A stretch of DNA of 19,951 bases, from the NCBI GenBank assembly GCA_900546875.1, contig URET01000022.1:1-19951 (forward strand). The letters are read 5' to 3'. Made by a program: the position numbers and the translations under genes. This stretch comes from an uncultured Eubacteriales bacterium (GTDB lineage: Bacteria > Bacillota > Clostridia > Christensenellales > CAG-314). The notes below the pieces were generated by a model. The model ran no database searches, was not told where the DNA came from, and saw only the letters and a list, made by a program, of their open reading frames with translations. Shown here piece after piece: positions 1-8,069 of the stretch (within the stretch, counting starts at the first letter, position 1; the number at the start of each line of letters is the position of its first letter).

Positions 1-80
1 GATGTTTTGCCGCGCCTTTTTCCCGTCTTTCCTTACCCGCGCTCCGTGCCATTCTACCGATACATTTTCCTTTTCCCCGT
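1..80. repeat. 80-bp direct repeat, copy 1 (cut by window edge)
   Basis: This 80-bp stretch recurs at 173-252 with a single difference (attctAccga here, attctGccga there), a period of 172 bp. It may continue left of the window. The period is not a multiple of three and no ribosome binding site or convincing gene is present, so I read it as an intergenic repeat. On the minus strand both copies are open in one frame (containing EWHGARVRKDG), and the single difference there is a conservative Ala/Val change. A decayed coding repeat is therefore not excluded. Confidence 0.8.
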
Positions 81-172
81 ACCGGCGCATTTATTTAAGC
101 TTTTTTCATTCATACTGCCGCGTATCTTCCGTAAGCGAGACGCGCTGACATATTTTCACGGTCACGCGTACC

Positions 173-252
173 GATGTTTTGCCGCGCCTTTTTCCCGTCT
201 TTCCTTACCCGCGCTCCGTGCCATTCTGCCGATACATTTTCCTTTTCCCCGT
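173..252. repeat. 80-bp direct repeat, copy 2
   Basis: Second copy of the repeat at 1-80, 79 of 80 bases identical by eye. Such high identity between intergenic copies implies recent duplication or gene conversion. The 92 bp between the copies (81-172) shows no similarity to them. Confidence 0.8.
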
Positions 253-287
253 CTTCTGACCGACAGGTATTGAATACCGGGCAACCG

Positions 288-333
288 AAAAGCGCGTATT
301 CCGGCATTTTCGTCCGGATACGCGCTTTTATAT
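288..333. terminator. Long hairpin terminator downstream of gyrA
   Basis: The arms AAAAGCGCGTAT-t-CCGG (288-304) and CCGGATACGCGCTTTT (314-329) form a 16-bp stem with one bulged base and a 9-base loop. The plus-strand tail is TTTTATATTTT. On the minus strand the arm ends in TTTT followed by CGG, so the hairpin can act for gyrBA transcripts (about 240 bp past the gyrA stop) and for any gene entering from the left. The better U-tract is on the plus strand. Confidence 0.7.
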
Positions 334-565
334 TTTCATGATGTTACGCTTATTTATTTCTTTCAAAGCAACGGCCGTCGGTCTGCCGGTCTGACCATGA
401 ATACACACGGCTCCGACTGTCTTTGCTGCCGGAAGCCTTCCTTTCGTCGTGCATACCGGATACAGCTTACACCGCTGTGCGGTGATCGGCTGTACGGGGA
501 GCAGATATTTACTTGGTCGGGAACCGCGTTTGCTCAGGCTTTGAGACCGATATGCCGCAAACCGT
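334..565. other. Gene-free 3' flank of gyrA
   Basis: No gene with a ribosome binding site is seen. A reading frame on the plus strand from 397 runs into gyrA antisense and has no gene-like character. A small hairpin CACCG-ctgtg-CGGTG lies at 470-484. This is probably the 3' untranslated region of the gyrBA transcript leading to the hairpin at 288-329. Confidence 0.5.
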
Positions 566-3166
566 TTATATTTCCGTATTGTTTGTCATATCCGTGCCTT
601 CGATATTATTATCGGAGAAAAGTTCGTTTTCGGATATACTTTCCTGTTCTTTGTTATATTCCTCGGCTTTTCTGAGTATATCCTCGTCAATACTTTCGGG
701 GCACGTGGTGACGCACGTCAGTTTTGCGTCATTCTTGAACTTCATGATTCTAACGCCCTGAGTCGCCCGGCTTATTTTGCTTATTTCGCTTGCTTTGACG
801 CGGATAGCTATGCCGTTGTCGGCGATGAGCATGAGGTCGTCGCTTTCCTTAACGACTTTCAAATTGACAAGCAGTCCCGTTTTGTCGTTGAACTCACCTG
901 CCTTGACTCCTTTGCCGCCTCTTCCGTGAGAAGGAAACTCACTTTCGTCAGAACGTTTTCCGTAACCGTTTTCGCTCACGGTAATTATTTCGGATCCCTT
1001 TTCCACCACCGCCATATCTACTATATAGTCGTCGCTGTCCAGTTTCATGCTCCTTACGCCCTGCGAATTCCTGCCGACGTCTCTTACGTCGCTTTCCGAA
1101 AAACGCATGCATTTTCCCTTCCGGCTGGCTACTATGAATTCCTTGCTTCCGTCGGAGAAGTCCACCGCAATGAGTTCATCGCCTTCATTGAGCTTTATGG
1201 CGATCTTTCCTACCTTACGGATCGAATCAAACTCCTTCATTTCCGTCTTTTTGATGAGCCCCGACTTCGTCGCCATTACCATATAACCCTTGTTTTCGCC
1301 TTCGGCAACGCTTCTGATCTCTGTGACCTTTTCCCCGTCGTCAAGCTGAAGCAGGTTTATCACTGCGCGTCCTCTCGTTGCTTTTTGCGCCTCAGGTACG
1401 TAAAACGCCTTTATGCTGTAAACTTTTCCGTTGTTGGTAAAAAACAGCAGATTGTCGTGAGTATTCGCAACGAACATTTTCTCCACAAAGTCGTCTTCTT
1501 TGGTCTTATGCGCCGTAACTCCCATTCCGCCCCTTCTCTGGGCTTTATACTCCGAAAGCGGCAGACGCTTTATATAGCCTTCATGAGTAAAGCTTATTAT
1601 CACGTCTTCTTTTTCCACAAAATCTTCTATATCAAGATCGCTGCAATCGGCAGATACTTCCGTTTTTCTTTCGCTTCCGAATTTCCCGCCGATCTCCGTC
1701 ATCTCGTTCTCTATTATCTCGTCTACCTTTGCGGGGGAATCGAGTATCGCCCTGAGTTCGGCTATCAGCTGATTCAACTTCTCCAGCTCGGCTTTAAGTG
1801 CGTCCACCTGTAAATGCGTAAGTCTTTGCAGCTGCATTTCGAGTATGGCTTTAGTCTGTTTTTCGCTGAGAAGAAATTCTTCCATGAGCCGTTGTGCAGC
1901 TTCCTGAGTATCCTTTGAGGTCTTTATGATCTCGACCACTCTGTCTATATTGTCCAAAGCCGTCACAAGCCCTTCAACTATGTGTCTTCTGTCCTCAGCC
2001 TTTGACAGATCAAACTTTGTCCTCCGCACTACAACGTCACGCTGATGAGCAAGGTAATAGCCGAGTATTTCCTTAAGGTTCATCACTTTGGGCTGACCGT
2101 CGGCGAGTGCAAGCAGAATGATCCCGCTGCTTATCTGAAGCTGAGTATGTTTGAAGAGATGATTGAGCACCACCTGCGCATTGCAGTCCTTCTTTATCTC
2201 CACTACAATACGCATGCCTTGTCTGTCAGATTCCTCTTTGATATCGCTTATTCCTTCGATACGTTTGTCCTTAACGAGGTTCGCCATGGTCTCTATGAGC
2301 TTGGCTTTATTCACCTGATAAGGGATCTCGGTTATCACTATGCGCGTACGCGTCTGACCGTGCTGAGTGTACTCTTCGATATCTGTCTTGGCGCGAAGGA
2401 TTATCGTGCCCTTGCCTGTTTTGTAAGCCTTTCTCACTCCGCTTCTGCCCATTATGATCCCGCCGGTGGGATAATCGGGAGCGGGGATATACTCCATGAG
2501 CTCTTCGATCGTTATATCCGGGTTTTTAAGCTGTGCGACCGCCGCATTTATAACATCATTGAGGTTGTGCGGCGGAATGTTAGTCGCCATGCCCACGGCT
2601 ATGCCGTCTGCGCCGTTTACGAGTATATTCGGGAAACGTGAGGGCAGCACGACGGGCTGCATGAGAGTTTCGTCGAAATTAGGATAGAAGTCCACGGTCT
2701 GCTTGTCGATATCCCTCAGCATCTCGCTGCTGATCCGGGAAAGCCTCGCTTCGGTATACCTCTGCGCTGCAGGCGGATCACCGTCCACACTGCCGAAATT
2801 GCCCTGTCCCTCAACAAGCGGACACCTGATGGAAAAATCCTGCGCTAGTCTCACAAGCGCATCGTATACCGCTCTGTCGCCGTGAGGATGATACTTTCCG
2901 AGAACATCGCCCACTATACGCGCACACTTCCTGAAAGGCTTGTCATAAAACATCCCCAATTCGCCCATAGCGTAAAGTATTCTTCTGTGCACCGGTTTCA
3001 GCCCGTCCCGGACGTCCGGTATGGCACGGGATACGTTTACCGCCATTGCGTACGCCATGAAGGACTTCTTCATCTCCTCCACGCACTTGACTTTTACTAC
3101 CTGCGTATCCTTTAACGCATTTATATAATCCACATCATCCGATCTGCCGTCATTCTTTTTAGCCAT
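566..3166 (-). CDS. gyrA: DNA gyrase subunit A
   Basis: 866 aa, a normal length for GyrA, the breakage-reunion subunit of the A2B2 gyrase that negatively supercoils DNA in the cytoplasm. Visible landmarks are AIPDVRDGLKPVHRR (residues 49-61), GKYHPHGD (90-97), the active-site tyrosine Tyr137 in AAQRYTEARL (E. coli Tyr122, an offset of 15), and a GyrA box QRRGGMG at 543-549. The box marks a wrapping beta-pinwheel C-terminal domain and separates gyrase from ParC. The tail is acidic. The extra ~15 N-terminal residues follow an ATG with GGAGGGGG about 10 nt upstream, so this start is preferred. It is cotranscribed with gyrB, whose stop lies 18 bp upstream. Odd point: residue 98, equivalent to E. 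coli Ser83 in the quinolone-resistance region, is Arg (AGA, 2873-2875), while the Asp87 equivalent (Asp102) is kept. Confidence 0.98.
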   Translation of the reverse strand: MAKKNDGRSDDVDYINALKDTQVVKVKCVEEMKKSFMAYAMAVNVSRAIPDVRDGLKPVHRRILYAMGELGMFYDKPFRKCARIVGDVLGKYHPHGDRAVYDALVRLAQDFSIRCPLVEGQGNFGSVDGDPPAAQRYTEARLSRISSEMLRDIDKQTVDFYPNFDETLMQPVVLPSRFPNILVNGADGIAVGMATNIPPHNLNDVINAAVAQLKNPDITIEELMEYIPAPDYPTGGIIMGRSGVRKAYKTGKGTIILRAKTDIEEYTQHGQTRTRIVITEIPYQVNKAKLIETMANLVKDKRIEGISDIKEESDRQGMRIVVEIKKDCNAQVVLNHLFKHTQLQISSGIILLALADGQPKVMNLKEILGYYLAHQRDVVVRRTKFDLSKAEDRRHIVEGLVTALDNIDRVVEIIKTSKDTQEAAQRLMEEFLLSEKQTKAILEMQLQRLTHLQVDALKAELEKLNQLIAELRAILDSPAKVDEIIENEMTEIGGKFGSERKTEVSADCSDLDIEDFVEKEDVIISFTHEGYIKRLPLSEYKAQRRGGMGVTAHKTKEDDFVEKMFVANTHDNLLFFTNNGKVYSIKAFYVPEAQKATRGRAVINLLQLDDGEKVTEIRSVAEGENKGYMVMATKSGLIKKTEMKEFDSIRKVGKIAIKLNEGDELIAVDFSDGSKEFIVASRKGKCMRFSESDVRDVGRNSQGVRSMKLDSDDYIVDMAVVEKGSEIITVSENGYGKRSDESEFPSHGRGGKGVKAGEFNDKTGLLVNLKVVKESDDLMLIADNGIAIRVKASEISKISRATQGVRIMKFKNDAKLTCVTTCPESIDEDILRKAEEYNKEQESISENELFSDNNIEGTDMTNNTEI

Positions 3167-3184
3167 AAAGTTCCGACCCCCTCC

Positions 3185-5098
3185 TTATACGTCCAGCTCC
3201 AACCCGTCAATAAGCGAAGCGTTTTCCACTATAAATTGCCGCCTCAGCTCGGGCTGCTCGCCCATCAGCATTGTGAATACCTCGTCGGCATGAATTGCAT
3301 CTTCTATCATCACCTGTTTCATTATCCTCGTTTCGGGATTCATCGTAGTTATCCACAGCTGCTCACTGCTCATTTCTCCAAGTCCTTTGTAACGCTGCAC
3401 GTCAGCGCCCTTCCTCCCCACTTCGTCAAGCTTTGCCTGAAGTTCGGCGTCATTGAAAACATAATGGTCCTGCTTGTTCTTTGTCACCTTGTATAAAGGA
3501 GGCATGGCTATATATACGTGCCCATTTTCTATCAACGGCCTCATAAATCTGTAAAAGAATGTCATCAGCAGTATCCTTATGTGACTTCCGTCCACATCCG
3601 CATCCGTCATACAGACTATCCTGTTGTACCTGAGCTTGCTTTCGTCATAATCGTCCTTTATCCCGCAGCCGAATGCCGTTATCATACTCTTTATCTCTTC
3701 GTTTTCCAGCACACGGTTGAGCCTTGCCTTCTCTACATTAAGTATCTTTCCCCTTAACGGAAGTATGGCTTGAAAACGCCTGTCTCTCCCCTGCTTCGCG
3801 GTACCGCCTGCACTCTCTCCCTCTACCATGTATATCTCACACCGCTCGGGATCTCTCTCCGTACAGTCGGCCAGCTTACCGGGCAAAGTCGTGCTTTCAA
3901 GATAACTCTTGCGCCTCGTGAGTTCGCGCGCATTTCTCGCCGCCTCCCTCGCCCGCTGCGCCGCAAGACACTTCATCACAAGCTCTTTCCCCTTCTTGGG
4001 ATTTTCTTCAAGATAACTCCCCACTTCCTCAAGTACTACCTTGTATACGGCCGTACGCATCTCGGAATTCCCCAGCTTGGTCTTGGTCTGCCCCTCAAAC
4101 TGCGGCTCCTCAAGCTTTACCGATATAACCGACGTTATACCTTCTCGTATATCCTCTCCGGTAAGCTTGTCATCTTCCTTCACAAGCCCTGCCTTACGCG
4201 CATAATCAGTCACCGCCTTGCTCAAAGCCGCCTTGAACCCCTCAAGATGCGCGCCTCCTTCTTCCGTGTTTATATTGTTGGCATAAGAAAGAATGGTTTC
4301 GGTGTAGCCGTCATTGAACTGCAACGCTATTTCCACCTCGCCTTCCTTCACCGATTTGTCTATATAAAGCGTCTCTCCCAAAAGAACGGTTTTGTTTTTG
4401 TTCAGACTCTCCACAAACTCCTTCACTCCGCCTTCATAATGAAAAGTTTCCCTGCGAGTCCTTCCCTCTCTCTTGTCTTCAAGCGTTATCTTTATCCCCT
4501 TGTTCAGATACGCCAGCTCCCGCAGCCTGTGACGTAACCTGTCATAATCGAACTCCACCGTTTCAAAAACTTCCGCGTCCGGCTTGAAGGTGACAAACGT
4601 CCCGTGATTTTCGGTTTCCCCCGTAACGGCAAGCCTGCCTTCGGGTATACCTCTGAAGTACCTCTGAAAATGCACCTTCCCGTCCTGATATACCTCCACG
4701 GTAAGCCACTCGGACAAAGCGTTCACTACGCTCAGCCCCACTCCGTGCAATCCGCCGGATATCTTGTACCCGCCTCCGCCGAACTTTCCGCCGGCATGAA
4801 GCTTGGTCAGACATACCTCTACCGCCGATACTCCCTCGGTCTTGTGTATCCCCGTGGGAATACCGCGCCCGTTGTCTTTTACAGACAACGACCCGTCTGC
4901 ATTTATCGTCACCTCGATCTCGTCACAGTAACCCGCCAAAGCCTCGTCTATGGAATTGTCCACTATCTCGACCGCAAGATGATGAAGCCCCCTCTCGTCA
5001 GTCGACCCGATATACATTCCCGGCCGCTTCCTCACCGGCTCCAGCCCCTCCAATACCTGTATCTGCTCTTCTCCGTAAATATTTTTCGTTTCGGTCAT
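3185..5098 (-). CDS. gyrB: DNA gyrase subunit B
   Basis: 637 aa, the usual short Gram-positive GyrB length. It is the ATPase and TOPRIM subunit of gyrase. The GHKL ATP site is visible as EIVDNSIDEA (Glu44, Asn48), DNGRGIP (Asp75) and GLHGVG (116-121). The QTKTK sensor loop lies at 337-341. The TOPRIM domain has EGESAGG (Glu426) and DADVDG (499-504), with PLRGKILNVEKA between them and the conserved RYKGLGEM near residue 569. The start has GAGGAG 5 nt upstream. It is the first gene of gyrBA. Here gyrB is preceded by its own promoter and a divergent marR gene, not by recF as in the common dnaA-dnaN-recF-gyrB order. ParE is a weaker alternative, made unlikely by the GyrA box in the partner. Confidence 0.97.
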   Translation of the reverse strand: MTETKNIYGEEQIQVLEGLEPVRKRPGMYIGSTDERGLHHLAVEIVDNSIDEALAGYCDEIEVTINADGSLSVKDNGRGIPTGIHKTEGVSAVEVCLTKLHAGGKFGGGGYKISGGLHGVGLSVVNALSEWLTVEVYQDGKVHFQRYFRGIPEGRLAVTGETENHGTFVTFKPDAEVFETVEFDYDRLRHRLRELAYLNKGIKITLEDKREGRTRRETFHYEGGVKEFVESLNKNKTVLLGETLYIDKSVKEGEVEIALQFNDGYTETILSYANNINTEEGGAHLEGFKAALSKAVTDYARKAGLVKEDDKLTGEDIREGITSVISVKLEEPQFEGQTKTKLGNSEMRTAVYKVVLEEVGSYLEENPKKGKELVMKCLAAQRAREAARNARELTRRKSYLESTTLPGKLADCTERDPERCEIYMVEGESAGGTAKQGRDRRFQAILPLRGKILNVEKARLNRVLENEEIKSMITAFGCGIKDDYDESKLRYNRIVCMTDADVDGSHIRILLMTFFYRFMRPLIENGHVYIAMPPLYKVTKNKQDHYVFNDAELQAKLDEVGRKGADVQRYKGLGEMSSEQLWITTMNPETRIMKQVMIEDAIHADEVFTMLMGEQPELRRQFIVENASLIDGLELDV

Positions 5099-5184
5099 AC
5101 TTTCTCCTCGCTGCCTCCGGATAGTTTTTATGCTTTTCAGCCACTCCGGCTGACATCTTTTCGCAAGCCTTATCTTCTGTTTAC

Positions 5185-5213
5185 ATTATACTACATTTCT
5201 TTGTTTTTTTTAA
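5185..5213 (-). promoter_or_regulatory. Probable gyrBA promoter
   Basis: Read on the minus strand, a perfect -10 TATAAT (5185-5190) is preceded at 17-18 bp by a weak -35 (TTAAAA or TTTAAA, about 5208-5214) in an A-rich stretch. The start would be near 5178, giving an ~80-nt leader with a short hairpin CAGCC-actcc-GGCTG (5138-5152). A near-consensus -10 with a poor -35 is compatible with the supercoiling-sensitive control known for gyrase genes; that link is inference. Confidence 0.55.
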
Positions 5214-5410
5214 ATGTTTGAAAAGCGATTTTCAATATTTCTCGACCTTTTATTCATTTTAAGCCATTCTGATAAGTAAATTTCGAGAGTTAAGTATAAA
5301 ACGATAGAAAAGACATGACGTGTATTACGCTTTAAAAATCACGTATAAACGGATATGGAATAATTGTTCTAATAAAATATTTTATTTTTTAAATTATTTA
5401 TTAATTGAAA
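5214..5410. other. AT-rich divergent intergenic spacer
   Basis: Gene-free spacer between the gyrB and marR promoters. It is strongly AT-rich toward the marR side and contains a perfect 16-bp palindrome AATAAAATATTTTATT at 5371-5386. AT-only palindromes arise easily by chance, so a protein site is only possible. No tRNA or small gene is seen. Confidence 0.5.
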
Positions 5411-5442
5411 TATACTTGACATTAAGAAGAAAGCAAAGTATA
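5411..5442. promoter_or_regulatory. Candidate MarR operator over the promoter
   Basis: Perfect 7-bp inverted arms TATACTT (5411-5417) and AAGTATA (5436-5442) straddle the -35 and -10. A further TACTTG (5451-5456) sits at the likely start site and forms a second, shorter inverted pair with AAGTA 5436-5440. MarR proteins commonly bind inverted repeats overlapping their own promoters. The 18-bp gap between the perfect arms is long for one dimer, so the 10-bp-spaced pair 5436-5455 may be the real site. Confidence 0.4.
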
Positions 5443-5444
5443 AT
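5416..5444 (+). promoter_or_regulatory. Perfect-consensus sigmaA promoter of marR
   Basis: TTGACA (5416-5421), a 17-bp spacer and TATAAT (5439-5444) match both hexamers exactly. Transcription should start near 5451, giving a ~40-nt leader to the marR start. So strong a promoter ahead of a regulator implies repression by the encoded protein. Confidence 0.9.
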
Positions 5445-5492
5445 ACATTCTACTTGTGAGATAAAGCCGGAATAAAGAAAAAGGAGGACGGT

Positions 5493-5960
5493 ATGAAAGA
5501 AAACGAAATAAGACTTCAGGCATTGAAAGCATTATTGGAGCTTAATCCTTTGGTCCACAAGCATTTGTTTTCGCGCATCAAAAAAACGATACGCAAAGTA
5601 AACCGTGCTCAGTTTCTCATACTTTCTTTCCTCGCAGACAACGGTGACACGGGAATGAGCGTACTTGCGGACAGAGTGGGAGTATCCTCCTCCCAGCTTA
5701 CGGGGCTGATCGGGGAACTTGAAGAAGCCGGATACGTGGTAAGGCAGACTTCGCCGGTATGCCGGAGAGCGGTAAACGTAAGCATGACGCCCGTAGGAAG
5801 AGAATATGTATCGAAGGAGAGAGAAAAATTAAACAAAGCCATGTTACCGTTATTTGACAGGCTGACATACGAAGAGGTATGCGATCTGAAAAGCTGCTCA
5901 GAGCGTATCAGCGAAATTCTGAACAGCTACGACAACCCGGAAGACAAAGCAGGAACATAA
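5493..5960 (+). CDS. MarR-family transcriptional regulator
   Basis: 155 aa, typical for the family of dimeric winged-helix repressors that release DNA on binding drugs or other small molecules. The winged helix spans about residues 39-100. It runs from AQFLILSFLADNG, through an HTH with the recognition helix near SSSQLTGLIGELEEAGYV (65-82), to the wing (QTSPVCRRAVNVSMTPVG). Helices at both ends would form the dimer interface. GGAGG lies 7-8 nt before the ATG. Two Cys residues (90, 130) could be redox-sensitive, but this is speculation. It is first in a plus-strand unit with two ABC exporter genes and no terminator between them, so it probably represses that unit and itself. The ligand cannot be told from sequence. 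Confidence 0.9.
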   Translation: MKENEIRLQALKALLELNPLVHKHLFSRIKKTIRKVNRAQFLILSFLADNGDTGMSVLADRVGVSSSQLTGLIGELEEAGYVVRQTSPVCRRAVNVSMTPVGREYVSKEREKLNKAMLPLFDRLTYEEVCDLKSCSERISEILNSYDNPEDKAGT

Positions 5961-6099
5961 GCCCGGCAAAAAAACATTCCGGATAACGAAACGGGAATGT
6001 AAGACCGATAAAAATGTTCCGGGGCGGCCGGGGCGGTTTTCAGATACCGGGCGGTATATCCGGGCGAAGGCTGACGCTGTTTATGGGGGTAGAGCAAGC
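5961..6099 (+). promoter_or_regulatory. Structured leader between marR and ABC genes
   Basis: No gene. Hairpins are ACATTCC (5974-5980) with GGAATGT (5994-6000), and ATACC-gggc-GGTAT (6044-6057). A GC-rich duplication of CCGGGGCGG lies between them at 6019-6036. ATGTTCCGG (6014-6022) can also pair with the first hairpin's right arm, giving alternative folds. None is followed by a U-run, so the transcript probably continues into the ABC genes, possibly with conditional control. Confidence 0.4.
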
Positions 6100-6177
6100 A
6101 TGAAGTTCATGAAGAATGCGGTCCTTCCGGTGCAGGTACAGCTCTTCAGGTACCGGCGCGGTGCTCAGGACGGCTGA
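6100..6177 (+). CDS. Possible 25-codon leader peptide
   Basis: A short frame begins MKFMKNAVLPVQVQLF and ends with a basic RYRR cluster and TGA, with a GGGGGT about 9 nt before the ATG. A 6-codon frame (6083-6103) overlaps its start in the ATGA arrangement. Inside it, two mutually exclusive stems can form: GGTAC (6135-6139) with GTACC (6150-6154), or CCGGT (6127-6131) with ACCGG (6152-6156). Position, size and alternative pairing resemble drug-sensing leader peptides ahead of resistance and ABC genes such as B. subtilis bmrB. I do not recognise this peptide as a known family, and it could be chance. Confidence 0.35.
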   Translation: MKFMKNAVLPVQVQLFRYRRGAQDG

Positions 6178-6257
6178 ATCAAGAGTGTCGCATCCGACGG
6201 GGAGTAAGAAAAGGAAGCAGAGATAACCAATAAAAATCCACGAAATACGGAGATATT

Positions 6258-8069
6258 ATGAGAGGATTATTTTTAAAGCACACAAAAGGATACAGAAAAG
6301 CGACTATATTTTCCCCTCTTTTTGTTGTGCTCGAAGTTGTGATGGAGGTAGCGATACCTCTGCTGATGACGATCATCATAGGGGTAGGCGTAAACGGAGA
6401 ACCGTATAATAACACTCCCGTAGACAAGTTGATGGAAATACTGACAAAAGCTGTGGGCGTGGAGCCTGCGACATTAGGATACGTGGCGTTTGCGGGCGGC
6501 GTGATGATAATTCTTGCGTTGCTTTCGTTGTTTTTCGGGGCGCTCAGCGGAAGGTACGCTGCAGTTGCCTCCAACGGATTTGCGAGAAACCTGAGGAAAT
6601 CGCTTTTCGGAAAGGTGCAGGATTTCTCTTTTTACAACGTAGACAAATTTTCCACGGCAAGTCTCGTAACGAGGCTCACGGTAGACGTCACCAACACACA
6701 GCAGGCGTTTCAGATGATCATAAGGATATGTTTCAGGGCGCCCGTGATGCTGGTATTTGCTTCCGTGATGGCGATCTCCATAAACAAAGGACTTGCTGTC
6801 GTACTTTTATTTGCACTGCCCTTCCTTGCCATATGCGTTTATTTCCTTTCAACGAGAGCTTACAGACTTTTCAAAAAGATGTTTACCCATTATGACAATC
6901 TGAATTTGGCTCTGCAGGAAAACTTTATAAGTATCAGAGTAATAAAGGCTTACGTAAGGGAAAACCACGAGACGGAAACCTTCCGCAAGCGCACCTATGA
7001 GCTCATGGAAGCGAGCAGACGTGCGGAAAGGGTCATAGTATGGAACATGCCGATAATGCAGTTCACGATGTACGCCACGATGATAGCGGTATATTATCTC
7101 GGCGCCAGAGACATAGTTGCAGGGACAATGAACGCGGCAAGTCTTGTATCCTTTATAACTTACATTACTCAGATACTTATGTCGCTGATGATGATAGCGA
7201 TGATCCTTATCAATATAGTATTGTCGCGGGCTTCGATATTCCGTATCAAAGAGGTACTTTCGGAAACGCCCGATATATCTGACGAAGGCTGTAATCCTGA
7301 GCTCAAGGTGAAGCACGGATCGGTAAGCTTCAAGGACGCTTCATTCTCATACTCGAAAAGTCCCGAAAACCTTACGCTTGAACACCTCAATCTGGACATA
7401 AAAAGCGGCGAATGGGTCGGAGTGATAGGAGGAACGGGAAGCGGCAAGACGTCTCTTGTGCAGCTTATCCCGAGGCTTTACGACCTGACTTCAGGGTCCC
7501 TTACCGTCGACGGACACGACGTAAAGGAATATTCGCTTTACGAGCTGAGGGAAAGCATAGCGATGGTGCTGCAGAAAAACGTGCTTTTCAGCGGGACAAT
7601 AAAAGAAAACCTGAAATGGGGAAATAAAGACGCCACAGACGAAGAGATAATCGAAGCCGCAAAAGCCGCTCAGGCGCACGACTTCATAATGAGTTTCCCT
7701 AAAGGCTATGAAACGGATCTCGGACAGGGAGGCGTAAACGTTTCAGGCGGACAAAAACAGAGGCTGTGTATTGCACGCGCACTTCTCAAGAGGCCGAAAA
7801 TACTTATTCTTGATGACAGCACAAGCGCCGTGGACACTGCGACAGATAAAAAAATACGAACGGAGTTGAAGAAGCTGATGTCAGACATGACCGTTATAAC
7901 CATAGCTCAGCGTGTCAACTCGATAATGGAAGCCGACAAGATTGTCGTCATGGACGACGGAAGAATAAACGAGATCGGCACTCACGAAACATTGCTCGGG
8001 AAAAACAGGATTTATACGGAAGTGTACAAATCACAGACAAACCCGGAAGGAGGGCAAATCAATGTCTAA
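6258..8069 (+). CDS. ABC exporter half-transporter, degenerate-site subunit
   Basis: 603 aa, type IV (ABCB-like) exporter with the transmembrane domain at about residues 15-325 and the ATPase at about 353-595. Motifs are Walker A GGTGSGKT (391-398), Q-loop Gln439, signature VSGGQ (495-499) and Walker B ILILDD (515-520). The catalytic-base position is Asp520 instead of Glu, and the switch histidine is replaced by Gln551 (TIAQRV). These two changes are the hallmark of the non-hydrolysing site in heterodimeric exporters such as TM287/288, LmrCD and BmrCD. GGAG lies 5 nt before the ATG. The stop overlaps the next ABC gene by 8 bp, supporting a translationally coupled heterodimer in the cytoplasmic membrane. 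Drug or lipid export is likely; the substrate is unknown. Probable repression comes from the upstream MarR protein. Confidence 0.93.
   Translation: MRGLFLKHTKGYRKATIFSPLFVVLEVVMEVAIPLLMTIIIGVGVNGEPYNNTPVDKLMEILTKAVGVEPATLGYVAFAGGVMIILALLSLFFGALSGRYAAVASNGFARNLRKSLFGKVQDFSFYNVDKFSTASLVTRLTVDVTNTQQAFQMIIRICFRAPVMLVFASVMAISINKGLAVVLLFALPFLAICVYFLSTRAYRLFKKMFTHYDNLNLALQENFISIRVIKAYVRENHETETFRKRTYELMEASRRAERVIVWNMPIMQFTMYATMIAVYYLGARDIVAGTMNAASLVSFITYITQILMSLMMIAMILINIVLSRASIFRIKEVLSETPDISDEGCNPELKVKHGSVSFKDASFSYSKSPENLTLEHLNLDIKSGEWVGVIGGTGSGKTSLVQLIPRLYDLTSGSLTVDGHDVKEYSLYELRESIAMVLQKNVLFSGTIKENLKWGNKDATDEEIIEAAKAAQAHDFIMSFPKGYETDLGQGGVNVSGGQKQRLCIARALLKRPKILILDDSTSAVDTATDKKIRTELKKLMSDMTVITIAQRVNSIMEADKIVVMDDGRINEIGTHETLLGKNRIYTEVYKSQTNPEGGQINV

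Noticed and set aside
926..1813. Long plus-strand open frame of 295 codons
   Set aside because: It lies wholly antisense to gyrA, has no ribosome binding site and reads as low-complexity shadow protein.
3770..4537. Long plus-strand open frame of 255 codons
   Set aside because: Antisense shadow of gyrB with no start signal or family motif.
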